Below are positions 1 through 8,885 of a DNA stretch of 64,000 bases, piece by piece (the stretch's first letter is position 1; each line of letters begins with the position of its first letter). A model generated the notes under the pieces. The model did no database searches. It had not been told where the DNA came from and worked only from the letters and a program-made list of their open reading frames with translations. Source of the DNA: Rhodohalobacter sp. 614A (GTDB taxonomy: Bacteria; Bacteroidota; Rhodothermia; Balneolales; Balneolaceae). Made by a program: the position numbers and the translations under genes. The DNA lies in NCBI RefSeq assembly GCF_021462415.1, contig NZ_JAKEDS010000001.1:902273-966272 (forward strand), given 5' to 3'.

Positions 1-1
1 T

Positions 2-625
2 TTTGGTCTTGTAGCCTGTGAAGACGATAACCCCATGGGTATGGACAATGATGATGACGAGATGGTTAATCTCGGGTCAGGTGATGTTGGTGTCCTTAAT
101 TATGCCTATGCACTCGAGCAGTTGGAAGCGGCATTTTATATCGCCGTTCTGGATTCACCTTATAACGGAATGAGTTCGGAAGAAGGACAAATCATGGAAG
201 ATTTGCGAAATCATGAGGTGGCTCACCGCGACTGGTTTATGGCGGCAATCTCATCCGTAGCACCGAATGCCATTATTCCCGGCCTGACACCAGATTTCAG
301 TTCTGTTGATTTTGCCGACCGTGCAAGTGTGCTTCAAACCGCACAGGCTTTTGAGGATTTAGGAGTGTCGGCTTATAACGGGGCAGGTCAGTTAATTGAG
401 AATACAGATTACCTCGTTGAAGCCGGAAAGATTGTTTCTGTCGAGGCAAGACACGCAGCGGCAATCCGGTCGATCATCGGAATGAGTAACACCTCTTTTG
501 CCGGCGATGATATTATTGACATGAATGGACTGGAGATGACCAGAACCCCGAATGATGTTCTTGGAATTGCTCAAAACTTCATTACCGAGCAGATCGACGG
601 AAGTAACCTGCCCCAACCTCAATAG
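2..625 (+). CDS. Ferritin-like domain lipoprotein, 5' end missing
   Basis: The reading frame is open from base 2, so the gene starts before the window. The first visible residues, FGLVAC, look like the end of a lipoprotein signal peptide with the lipobox cysteine at bases 17-19. The ATG at 35 is therefore probably internal. The mature part is a four-helix ferritin-like protein (Ferritin_2 type): LEQLEAAFY, HEVAHRDWF, AFEDLGVSAY and SVEARHAA supply regularly spaced Glu and His residues that could bind a di-metal centre. It is followed 27 bases later by a second ferritin-like gene, and the two probably form an operon. A role in oxidative or desiccation stress in the envelope is a family-level guess; no substrate can be read from the sequence. 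Confidence 0.8.
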   Translation, partial: FGLVACEDDNPMGMDNDDDEMVNLGSGDVGVLNYAYALEQLEAAFYIAVLDSPYNGMSSEEGQIMEDLRNHEVAHRDWFMAAISSVAPNAIIPGLTPDFSSVDFADRASVLQTAQAFEDLGVSAYNGAGQLIENTDYLVEAGKIVSVEARHAAAIRSIIGMSNTSFAGDDIIDMNGLEMTRTPNDVLGIAQNFITEQIDGSNLPQPQ

Positions 626-652
626 AAATTTTTAGCCTAAACAGACAAAACT

Positions 653-1465
653 ATGAGTTTGATAAAATTTTTAGACCAATTCAACGACAAAGAATTAGAC
701 AATGAAGCCAAGGATAAATTCTTAAGCAGAAAAGATGCTTTAGGAAAGCTGACAGATTTCAGCAAGAAGCTTGCTCTTTCTGCAATTCCGCTCGGAGCGA
801 TGAGTGCACTTTCGAGTCCGGCCAAAGCGCAATCCACCGATGATTTGATTGGTGTGCTGAATTATGCCCTGACGCTGGAACATCTTGAGAATGAATTCTA
901 CGCGATGGGAAATGCACAATCAGGTTTAATTCCAGGTGGAAAGGACGCCGATATTTTTATGCAAATCGGCAAGCACGAACAACAGCATGTTGATTTCCTG
1001 ATCGATACCATCGGAACTCTTGGCGGAGATCCCATCGACAAGCCCGAGTTTGATTTTACTGTGGGCGGAGCGTTTGATCCGTTCAATAATTACGATCAGT
1101 TCCTGGCTCTTTCGCAGGCATTTGAAGATACCGGCGTGCGTGCTTACAAAGGCCAGGCGCCGGCCGTTCAGGGAGTTCCGCAGGTATTAACGGCTGCCCT
1201 GGCGATTCATTCCGTTGAGGCCCGTCACGCATCCGAAGTTCGGAGACTTCGAGGCCTGAAGGGTTGGATTACGCAGGATAATCGCGGTGCAGGTATGCCG
1301 GAAGCTACACAAGCTGTCTACAATGGAGAAAATCAGACTTCACAATTAGGAGTGGATGTTACATCTGTAACCGATGTTGGTGCTGACGGCGTAACCGAAG
1401 CCTGGGATGAATTCCTGACAATGGACGAAGTGACAACGATCGCCAGCTTGTTCATTTCTTCTTAA
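653..1465 (+). CDS. Exported ferritin-like domain protein
   Basis: 270 residues. The N-terminus carries SRKDALGK followed by a hydrophobic stretch ending in SPAKAQS. This resembles a Tat-like signal with RK in place of RR, cleaved after AKA. The rest parallels the upstream gene: LTLEHLENEFYAMG, GKHEQQHVDFL, AFEDTGVRAYKG and HSVEARHASEVRRL keep the Glu/His pattern of a ferritin-like four-helix bundle. The C-terminal 60 residues lack helix motifs and end near a surface-like acidic segment. The pair looks like an old duplication with one lipid-anchored and one soluble exported copy. The start follows a short AT-rich gap with no clear Shine-Dalgarno, which is common in this phylum. Confidence 0.8.
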   Translation: MSLIKFLDQFNDKELDNEAKDKFLSRKDALGKLTDFSKKLALSAIPLGAMSALSSPAKAQSTDDLIGVLNYALTLEHLENEFYAMGNAQSGLIPGGKDADIFMQIGKHEQQHVDFLIDTIGTLGGDPIDKPEFDFTVGGAFDPFNNYDQFLALSQAFEDTGVRAYKGQAPAVQGVPQVLTAALAIHSVEARHASEVRRLRGLKGWITQDNRGAGMPEATQAVYNGENQTSQLGVDVTSVTDVGADGVTEAWDEFLTMDEVTTIASLFISS

Positions 1466-1472
1466 AACTCAT

Positions 1473-1510
1473 GTGAGCTTTCCATATCGGGAAGCTCACT
1501 TTCTCACTTT
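1473..1510 (+). terminator. Terminator after the ferritin-like pair
   Basis: GTGAGCTT at 1473-1480 pairs with AAGCTCAC at 1492-1499, with more pairing toward the loop, and is followed by a T-rich stretch. It lies 8 bases after the stop codon, as expected for an intrinsic terminator. Confidence 0.75.
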
Positions 1511-1883
1511 TCTGCTGCGTTGAAAATCAATGAATAAATAATTTCTTCTCAACCCAAAGATTGGGTTAACAATGTGTTGTTTGGGATTGTTGAACCGGGA
1601 GATTCTTTGTCATAGAACTTTAAGGCGACTTTTCCCGAAACATCACATACGTCCGAAGGTCCATGGAAAGCCAGGTTTGATCTGCCTGGCTTTTCCTTTT
1701 CCTTGCCTTAGAGAATCTGGGATCTTTAGATCACCGATATGAAAATGATCTGGAAGACTGAACTTTACCCAAACAATTGAAATTCAAACCTTTGATGAAA
1801 ACAGTAAAACTATTTTTGTAGATTGTTGTAGTAGTTCAATTATTTAAAGCTAGAAATGCAGAAGCTATAGATTGGTGGAAAGA
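1511..1883. other. Intergenic region with a second terminator-like hairpin
   Basis: No gene seen. A strong hairpin, AAAGCCAGG (1667-1675) with CCTGGCTTTT (1685-1694), ends in a pyrimidine-rich run and looks like an intrinsic terminator. No ORF lies between it and the preceding terminator, so it may close a short untranslated transcript. The last 150 bases, AT-rich, should hold the promoter of the mutarotase gene. No copy of the palindrome seen upstream of susC and araB is visible here. Confidence 0.5.
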
Positions 1884-3008
1884 ATGAATTTGCAATCACA
1901 GAAAATCCTGTTTCTTTCAGGCTTGCTTATTATTGCGTCATGCTCGTCAAATACAGATCAGGAACAGAATAAAGAAATTATAACAGAGGAGTTTGGAACG
2001 ATGGATGACGGGTCACCTGTGCAACTATTCACGCTGGAAAATGCGAACGGGATGGAAGTATCCGTCACCAATTATGGTGGGATTGTAACGTCTATCAAAG
2101 TGCCGGATAAAAATGGCAATATCGAAAATGTAGTTCTCGGCTTTGACGATCTTGAACAGTACAAATCCGGCCATCCGTTTTTTGGAGCCATTGCCGGCCG
2201 CTACGCCAACCGAATTGCAGAGGGGAGATTTGAGCTGAATGGAGAAGTGTATGACCTGGCAACCAATGACGGGGAAAACCACCTTCATGGAGGAGTTGAA
2301 GGATTTGATAAAAAACGTTGGAATGCCGAAGTAAATGAAGAAGAAAATTCAGTCACGCTCAGTTATCTAAGCCCGGATGGTGAAGAGGGGTATCCCGGAA
2401 ATCTGGATGTGGAAGTTACATATACTCTTACGGATGATAACGAACTGCAAATAGATTACCACGCCACGACCGACCAATCAACCGTCGTAAACCTGACCAA
2501 TCACTCCTACTTTAATCTTAGCGGAGATCCTTCCGAGGGAATTTTGGATCATTTGTTAACCATCAATGCCGATCGGTATACTCCCGTTGATGAAGGCTTG
2601 ATTCCCACTGGAGAGCTTCATCCGGTTGAAGGAACGGCTTTCGATTTTACCCAGCTGGAAACGGTCGGCGCCAGAATAGATTCCATTCCGCCGGGATACG
2701 ATCACAATTATGTGCTGAATAATCCCGATTCAGGATTAAGAAAAATTGCCACGGTTGAACATCAACAATCCGGCCGGATTATGGAAGTATATACCGATCA
2801 ACCGGGCGTACAACTTTACACCGGTAATTTCCTGGATGGGAGCCTGAGGGATCGCCAGGGCAACCCGATTGAACAGTATGCTGCCTTATGCCTGGAAACC
2901 CAAACCTTTCCCGATTCTCCCAATCAACTTGATTTTCCCTCTCCTGTTTTAAATCCCGGAGATACGTACAAAACCACCACCATCTATCAATTTAAAGTAA
3001 GTGAGTAG
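1884..3008 (+). CDS. Aldose 1-epimerase (mutarotase), lipoprotein
   Basis: 374 residues from the ATG at 1884, which has GGTGGAA just upstream; a TTG 12 bases earlier is in frame but less likely. The N-terminus is a lipoprotein signal with the lipobox IIASC. The rest is a GalM-type beta-sandwich enzyme that interconverts alpha and beta sugar anomers. Family landmarks are GAIAGRYANRI, NHLHGG, NLTNHSYFNLSG with the catalytic His near residue 207, and CLETQTFPDSPNQ with the catalytic Glu near 338. It lies 33 bases upstream of the GH51 arabinofuranosidase, so it probably equilibrates the arabinose released in the periplasm or at the outer membrane. Sugar preference cannot be read from sequence. 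Confidence 0.9.
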   Translation: MNLQSQKILFLSGLLIIASCSSNTDQEQNKEIITEEFGTMDDGSPVQLFTLENANGMEVSVTNYGGIVTSIKVPDKNGNIENVVLGFDDLEQYKSGHPFFGAIAGRYANRIAEGRFELNGEVYDLATNDGENHLHGGVEGFDKKRWNAEVNEEENSVTLSYLSPDGEEGYPGNLDVEVTYTLTDDNELQIDYHATTDQSTVVNLTNHSYFNLSGDPSEGILDHLLTINADRYTPVDEGLIPTGELHPVEGTAFDFTQLETVGARIDSIPPGYDHNYVLNNPDSGLRKIATVEHQQSGRIMEVYTDQPGVQLYTGNFLDGSLRDRQGNPIEQYAALCLETQTFPDSPNQLDFPSPVLNPGDTYKTTTIYQFKVSE

Positions 3009-3041
3009 TATTGAATTTTTCTAAAATGAAACCAGTTTGCC

Positions 3042-4592
3042 ATGAAAAAAAACATATGCCTTTCACTTCTGCTCAGCCTTCTCGTATTTTTTCCGGTCGG
3101 GGCACAGGATAATAAAATTGTCATCAATGCCGACCAGGAACTGAGTACTATCAGCCGCCATATATACGGACATTTTGCCGAGCATTTGGGTGAAGGAATT
3201 TACGGCGGCGTTTGGGTAGGCGAGGACTCCGACATCCCAAATAGAAATGGATATCGTACCGATGTGCTTGAAGCCCTTGAACATCTGGAGGTTCCCAATA
3301 TTCGCTGGCCCGGTGGCTGTTATGCGGATGAGTATAACTGGCGAGACGGAATTGGCCCGATGGATGACCGGCCCAATACCATCAACACGCATTGGGGAAT
3401 GGTTATTGAAGACAACAGTTTTGGAACGCACGAATTTTTGAACTTTACCGAAATGCTGGGCGCCGAACCTGTGGTGGCAATGAATGTTGGAAGCGGCACT
3501 CCAAGGGAGATGCAGAATTGGATTGAGTACATGAATTACGGCGGTGATAGTGATCTGGCAAATCTGCGCCGGGAAAATGGCCGTGAAGAACCTTGGGGAG
3601 TGAAATATGTTGGCATTGGAAATGAAAGCTGGGGATGTGGCGGAAATATGGATCCTGAGTACTATTCAGACCTTTATAAACGCTTTGCTACATACGTCCG
3701 CGATTATAGCGGAACCGATGTTACAAGAGTGGCAAGCGGCTTTTCTAATGAACAATATGATTGGACGGACAAGGTCATGGAAGAAGCATCTCATATGATG
3801 GATGCTATTTCACTTCATTATTATACCATCGCCGGAGAGAGTTGGGGCCACAAAGGTACTTCTGTAGATTTTGGGGAAGAGCTCTATTTTGACGGCCTTC
3901 GCAAAGCACTTAGGCTGGATGAATTTATTGAAGGCCACACCAACAGGATGGATAAATATGATCCTGAAAAGCGGGTTGCACTTTTTGTGGATGAATGGGG
4001 GATTTGGACCGATCCGCTTCCCGGGTCCACGCCGGGATTTTTACAACAGCAGAATTCACTTCGCGACGCTCTTATCGCAGCTATTTCTTTGGATATCATG
4101 AACAAACACAGCGACCGGGTAAAGATGGCGAATATTGCACAGATGGTGAATGTGTTACAAGCTGTAATTTTGACGGATGGCGACCAGATGGTCAAAACGC
4201 CAACCTATCATGTGTTTGATCTGTACCGGGTTCACTTTGATACAAAGCTGCTTCAAACAAATTCTAATATTTCAAGCTACGGGTACAATGGTGAGGAAAT
4301 TCCGTCCATCAGTTTAACCGCTTCAAAAAACGATGATGGACTGATTAACCTCACCATTACTAATCTGGATCCGAATAATTCGCAGGAAGTTGAACTCGAT
4401 TTCCGTGGAATAGATGAGTTGGGAAGTGTTTCTTCCGGGAAAATTCTTACGGCCGATGAAGTGAGTTCAATCAACACATATGAAGATCCGGAAAATGTGG
4501 TTTTGCAAGACTTTAGTGATCACGAACTGAATGGGAATAAGCTTTCAATAACACTGCCTTCAAAATCAGTCGTGATGTTGACAATGGATTAA
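3042..4592 (+). CDS. Secreted alpha-L-arabinofuranosidase, GH51 family
   Basis: 516 residues with a Sec signal peptide ending VGAQ. Retaining glycosidase that removes terminal alpha-L-arabinofuranosyl units from arabinan, arabinoxylan or oligosaccharides. GH51 landmarks are FAEHLGEGIYGG near the mature N-terminus, NIRWPGGCYADEYNW, GIGNESWGCGG with the acid/base Glu at about residue 195, and FVDEWGIW with the nucleophile Glu at about 318. The C-terminal 130 residues form the beta-sandwich usual in the family, so the length is normal. It is the second gene of a mutarotase-GH51-regulator run, with 19 bases before araR. Export points to action outside the cytoplasm. Confidence 0.93.
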   Translation: MKKNICLSLLLSLLVFFPVGAQDNKIVINADQELSTISRHIYGHFAEHLGEGIYGGVWVGEDSDIPNRNGYRTDVLEALEHLEVPNIRWPGGCYADEYNWRDGIGPMDDRPNTINTHWGMVIEDNSFGTHEFLNFTEMLGAEPVVAMNVGSGTPREMQNWIEYMNYGGDSDLANLRRENGREEPWGVKYVGIGNESWGCGGNMDPEYYSDLYKRFATYVRDYSGTDVTRVASGFSNEQYDWTDKVMEEASHMMDAISLHYYTIAGESWGHKGTSVDFGEELYFDGLRKALRLDEFIEGHTNRMDKYDPEKRVALFVDEWGIWTDPLPGSTPGFLQQQNSLRDALIAAISLDIMNKHSDRVKMANIAQMVNVLQAVILTDGDQMVKTPTYHVFDLYRVHFDTKLLQTNSNISSYGYNGEEIPSISLTASKNDDGLINLTITNLDPNNSQEVELDFRGIDELGSVSSGKILTADEVSSINTYEDPENVVLQDFSDHELNGNKLSITLPSKSVVMLTMD

Positions 4593-4611
4593 AAATTTAA
4601 AGAGGAGTTAA

Positions 4612-5328
4612 ATGCCGAGCCCGAAACAGTACGAAAACATTGATCGGTTTCCAGTGGCACTGGATACAATCATTTTTGGATTCGACCGGCAAAACCTGAA
4701 ACTACTGCTGATCAAAAGAGATTTTGAGCCGGAAAAAGGTAATTGGTCATTAATGGGAGGTTTTCTTGAAGCGAATGAAAGTTTGGATGATGCAGCTTCG
4801 CGAATTCTTACAAAACTGACCGGTCTGAAAAATATCTACCTAGAACAGTTATATGGATTTGGAGAAATTGATCGTGACCCGGTGGAACGAACCATTTCAA
4901 TTGCCTACTACTCCCTGATTGATATCCACGATCAAAACAAAGATTTTGTTAAAAAATACAGTGCACGTTGGTTCCCGATTGACGGCCTGCCGGAGTTGAT
5001 TTTTGATCATAAGAAAATGGTGGAAGCGGCAAAAGCACGTCTCAGATATAAAGCAGCTCGACAACCCGTTGGATTTGAATTACTCCCGGAAAAATTTACG
5101 CTGCCGGAATTGCAGCATTTGTATGAGTCTATTTATGAAACTGAACTTGATAAGAGAAATTTCAGACGCAGAATTTTATCCATGGGTGTACTGATTAAAA
5201 CAAAAGAAAAACAAAGAGGATTTTCCAAGAAGGGTGCTTACCTGTACAAATTCGATAATGAAAAATTTAAAGAGTTGAACGCAACTCCCAACGATGCCAA
5301 TATAGTTTTCAAACCTCCGAAAATTTAA
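4612..5328 (+). CDS. araR: Nudix-domain transcriptional regulator, AraR of the NrtR family
   Basis: 238 residues: an N-terminal Nudix fold (about 10-140) and a C-terminal winged helix (about 150-230, PEKFTLPELQHLYESIY). In the Nudix box GGFLEANESLDDAASRILTK the Gly and first Glu are kept, but the REUXEE core reads RILTKL. Both metal-binding glutamates are lost, so it should bind a ligand rather than hydrolyse one. This architecture matches the NrtR-family AraR of Bacteroides thetaiotaomicron, a repressor relieved by arabinose. It sits between arabinoside hydrolases and SusCD, and two matching palindromes lie upstream of susC and araB. Assignment as AraR rests on architecture and context; the effector is inferred. 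Confidence 0.82.
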   Translation: MPSPKQYENIDRFPVALDTIIFGFDRQNLKLLLIKRDFEPEKGNWSLMGGFLEANESLDDAASRILTKLTGLKNIYLEQLYGFGEIDRDPVERTISIAYYSLIDIHDQNKDFVKKYSARWFPIDGLPELIFDHKKMVEAAKARLRYKAARQPVGFELLPEKFTLPELQHLYESIYETELDKRNFRRRILSMGVLIKTKEKQRGFSKKGAYLYKFDNEKFKELNATPNDANIVFKPPKI

Positions 5329-5753
5329 TTTTTTCTTTAAGCTTTTCTATGATCAGGTAGCGAAACAGTTGCAATTATTCTTTAAAAAAAGATCAGATCA
5401 TAATTTTTTTACTTATGCGCGAGCTCTCCACCGCTAAGTATTCTTACCTTTCTAGTTAGATTTGGTTTAAGCCGAATACTATTTACTTGGCACAAATATC
5501 GCCAAAAAAGGGCCTTTTTTTCTGTTTAATTACTCCTCAACCTCAAAAAAAATAATTCTTTACAAAAGGAGCGCTTTAAAAATTTGCATATTAGCATCTA
5601 TTTAAGTATTTAAAATAAGTGTGAAAAACACACTTAGTAAAAACCCCTATCATAACCTGCTGTTCTAATCCTGTCCTCGTCAGATATGGAAGATTGTTAT
5701 TAAATCTTTCATACAAGCGCAGGAATGATATTCAATAAAACTAAGGAGCTATA
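5329..5753 (+). promoter_or_regulatory. Regulatory region upstream of susC
   Basis: 425 AT-rich bases with no ORF. They contain the AraR-like palindrome at 5616-5636 and, directly before it, TAAAAT (5611-5616), which would serve as a -10 box. About 115 bases of leader separate the palindrome from the susC ATG. CTAAGGAG just before the ATG at 5754 is a strong Shine-Dalgarno. Everything except the palindrome and the ribosome site is tentative. Confidence 0.5.
5616..5636. promoter_or_regulatory. Probable AraR operator, susC copy
   Basis: TAAGTGTG (5616-5623), AAAAA spacer, CACACTTA (5629-5636): a perfect 8-bp inverted repeat around a 5-base centre. The same half-site and spacing recur upstream of araB at 12624-12642. 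The shared form and position in one arabinose locus argue for a common regulator, most simply the adjacent AraR. Confidence 0.72.
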
Positions 5754-8700
5754 ATGGACAAACTGCTACATACCAAACCGAAACCTTTAATTCTTATGGT
5801 AGCGCTTTTTTTGTGTCTGACTCATACTGCTTTAGGGCAGGAAGTTTCAGGCATAGTAACGGATGCCGAAACTTCTGAACAATTACCAGGTGTTAATATT
5901 GTGGTAAAAGGTACTACTACAGGAGTTTCAACTGATATTGATGGTAACTTTAACCTGATTGTACCTTCGTTATCAGACACATTAGTCTTTACCTTTATTG
6001 GGTATGGAATGCTTGAAGTACCCATCAACAACAGAACCGAAATAAATGTTGAATTGAGTCCTCTTGTTTTACAAGGAGACGAACTTGTCGTGGTTGGGTA
6101 CGGCACACAGCGGGCCGAGAATCTGACCGGATCAGTCGCATCCGTTTCAACCGAGGATATGGCTGATATACCTGTTCCCACAGTAACTCATGCCCTTCAG
6201 GGAATGGCTCCAGGTTTACAACTACTTGATGGTGGTAATCGTCCTGGACGCAACAGCCTTGATCTTTTAATTCGTGGACAAGGTACTTTGGGGAGAGAGG
6301 ATAACCCTGGCGCTGCCGATGCATCAAGACCCCTCATACTGATCGATGGTGTTGAAGGAGATCTTGCCACAGTGGATATGGATGACGTTGCGAATATATC
6401 TGTTTTAAAAGATGCTGCATCAGCAGCCATTTATGGTTCCAGAGCTGCTAATGGTGTAATTTTGGTAACGACTAAACGTGGAAATGCAGGTGAGCGTCTT
6501 CAAATAAGTTATAACGGGTATTGGGGAATGCAGGATATTACCGCATGGCCTGAACGTGTAGATACGGAAACACACATGCGGCTGGCAAATTTGGCTCGCT
6601 CAAACTATATGCAGTGGTGCCTGGACGGAAGGAATCCCAATGTTCCGGTTAGTGAATGCGCAAGCTATGATAGTTATCAGCCACGCTATACTGAGGAGTA
6701 TATTCAAAATACAATCGCCGGAAATGACCCCGATGCTTATCCTGATAACGAATGGGTAGATGCCCTATTTGATCCAGCACCAATTCAGGAACATACTCTC
6801 AGAATTTCAGGAGGAAGTACCTCTGCCCGGTATGCACTTTCCTTGAATTATATGGATGAAGGAGGGATGATGGCGAATACAGGCGCTAACCGATATGGTG
6901 TACGCCTCAATACAGATTTTCAGCCCTCAGAAAAATTAAGCGCAGGTTTAGACATTTCAGCTAACCGGCGTTGGGATATTATACCTGCCCAGAATGGAGA
7001 TGCTACATTCTTTCTTGTTCATGATACACCTCCAACTCGCAGAACAAAATATTCTGATGGTACATATGGGCTGAATTTATTTGGACGAAGTCCCCTGGCT
7101 TATGCTGAAATCAGTGGTGATGAACAACGTATTTTTTGGGAAGCGAAAGTGACCGGCCGCCTTAATTATACAATTGTTCCAGGTTGGTTAGAAGTCAGAA
7201 CATTGGCCTCTTTCGACTATGGAAATATGGATTGGGAGTTATTTCGCACCGATCCTAATTATATTGATGCGTATCCCGATGCCGGAAATTACTGGGGGCC
7301 AAATTATGGCGAGAATCGAACCAACGGTGAGATACAAACCACCCTTCAGGCAATCCTCGATTATGGCCACACATTTAATGATACTCACGATATTTCCGGA
7401 GTGGTTGGGTACGAACAAATTGATTACGATTTTGAGGAATTTCGAGCTTCCCGAGATCAGTTCTATAGTAATAGCCTTCGTTCGTTAGATTTAGGAAATA
7501 CGGTAAATGATGGAACACGTGGATACGGTAACGAATGGGGCTTAAGGTCCATGTTTGGCCGTCTGAACTATTCCATTCTTGATCGTTATCTCTTTGAATT
7601 TAATGCGCGATACGATGGCTCCAGCCGATTCGCCGAAGGTCATCGTTATGGATTCTTTCCCTCCTTTTCTGCAGGATGGAGACTTTCAGACGAACCCTTC
7701 TTTAATGTAAGCTGGGTAGATGAACTGAAAATAAGAGGTTCCTGGGGGCAGCTTGGAAATCAGAATGTGCCTCTCTATTCCTATTATTCTTCCATTAATT
7801 TAAGTATTCCATATTACCTGGGGAATTCAGGGGGGACCCAGGCGGTAGGTGGGGCTGCAACCAGCCTGGTGAATGAAGATTTATCATGGGAAACCACCAC
7901 CGTTACCAACTTTGGAGTGGATGCTACATTTCTTGCTGGAAGACTGAATTTTACGGGAGAAATCTATAAGCGGCTAACAGAGGATATTCTTTTGGATCTT
8001 CCAATTCCCGATATGGTTGGCTTGGATGCGCCTTTTCAAAATGCAGGTTCGGTTGAAAACAAAGGTTGGGAATTATCTCTCGGCTGGCAAGATATTGTTG
8101 GCGACTTCAATTATGGGATTAAAATGAATCTGTCCGATAACCGAAATGAAGTGGTCGACTTGGTAGAAACCGGACCGTATATAAATGGTGAACGGGTAAT
8201 CCAGGAAGGCAGTCCCATTAATGCCTGGTATGGATGGGAGGCTGAAGGGCTTTTCAGTTCTTATGAACAAATTGACAACTCTCCCCAACCCGCTGGCCAG
8301 GAAACTCATTTAGGGGATATTATTTTTAAAGATCAAAATAATGATGGCATCATAAATGATGAAGACCGGGTAATAATCGGTGACCGTAATCCGCGCTATA
8401 TTTTTGGTGTTAATCTGAATTTCGGATGGAAGAATTTTGATGCCACAATGTTCTTTCAAGGGGTAGGAAAGCGTGATCAATACCTGAGTCTCGGATTTAT
8501 ACAGGGACCGGTTTGGGAGAATTACACTTCAGAATGGCATAAAGATTACTGGACGCCCGAAAACCAGGATGCCCGTCATCCCGCATACTATTCCAATTAT
8601 AACCGGAATTACTATGCAACAAATTCATGGTGGGTTCTTGATGGAAGTTTTGTGAAACTGCGCAATGTTCAAGTAGGCTATACACTCCCGCAAAATCTCT

Positions 8701-8873
8701 TAGATAACCTCGGCATACAAAATCTAAGATTATATGTTACTGGTAAAAATCTGTGGACGCACCAAAATCTGGGGATAGGTCTGGATCCAGAATATCCAAG
8801 TACTGGGAGTACAAGAGGAGATTATTATCCTCAGACAAAAGTAATAAGTCTTGGTGCTAACATTAGCTTCTAA
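5754..8873 (+). CDS. SusC/RagA-type TonB-dependent outer-membrane receptor
   Basis: 1039 residues. The signal peptide ends HTALGQ. Residues about 30-115 form the carboxypeptidase-regulatory-like domain (VSGIVTDAETSEQLPGVNI). The SusC hallmark DELVVVGYGTQ precedes the plug domain (about 120-235, with RPLILIDGVEG and VLKDAASAAIYGSRAANGVI). A 22-strand barrel fills the rest, ending in the aromatic-rich SLGANISF. The length is standard. It works with the SusD-like lipoprotein 12 bases downstream to bind and import oligosaccharides using TonB energy. Flanking arabinoside hydrolases and the AraR-type operator upstream point to arabinan or arabino-oligosaccharides as ligand; that is context inference. 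Confidence 0.95.
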   Translation: MDKLLHTKPKPLILMVALFLCLTHTALGQEVSGIVTDAETSEQLPGVNIVVKGTTTGVSTDIDGNFNLIVPSLSDTLVFTFIGYGMLEVPINNRTEINVELSPLVLQGDELVVVGYGTQRAENLTGSVASVSTEDMADIPVPTVTHALQGMAPGLQLLDGGNRPGRNSLDLLIRGQGTLGREDNPGAADASRPLILIDGVEGDLATVDMDDVANISVLKDAASAAIYGSRAANGVILVTTKRGNAGERLQISYNGYWGMQDITAWPERVDTETHMRLANLARSNYMQWCLDGRNPNVPVSECASYDSYQPRYTEEYIQNTIAGNDPDAYPDNEWVDALFDPAPIQEHTLRISGGSTSARYALSLNYMDEGGMMANTGANRYGVRLNTDFQPSEKLSAGLDISANRRWDIIPAQNGDATFFLVHDTPPTRRTKYSDGTYGLNLFGRSPLAYAEISGDEQRIFWEAKVTGRLNYTIVPGWLEVRTLASFDYGNMDWELFRTDPNYIDAYPDAGNYWGPNYGENRTNGEIQTTLQAILDYGHTFNDTHDISGVVGYEQIDYDFEEFRASRDQFYSNSLRSLDLGNTVNDGTRGYGNEWGLRSMFGRLNYSILDRYLFEFNARYDGSSRFAEGHRYGFFPSFSAGWRLSDEPFFNVSWVDELKIRGSWGQLGNQNVPLYSYYSSINLSIPYYLGNSGGTQAVGGAATSLVNEDLSWETTTVTNFGVDATFLAGRLNFTGEIYKRLTEDILLDLPIPDMVGLDAPFQNAGSVENKGWELSLGWQDIVGDFNYGIKMNLSDNRNEVVDLVETGPYINGERVIQEGSPINAWYGWEAEGLFSSYEQIDNSPQPAGQETHLGDIIFKDQNNDGIINDEDRVIIGDRNPRYIFGVNLNFGWKNFDATMFFQGVGKRDQYLSLGFIQGPVWENYTSEWHKDYWTPENQDARHPAYYSNYNRNYYATNSWWVLDGSFVKLRNVQVGYTLPQNLLDNLGIQNLRLYVTGKNLWTHQNLGIGLDPEYPSTGSTRGDYYPQTKVISLGANISF

Positions 8874-8885
8874 ATCCCCGGAAAA

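Noticed and set aside
1740-1883. Search for an AraR operator before the mutarotase-GH51-araR unit
   Set aside because: No palindrome of the susC/araB type is present; this unit may be controlled differently.
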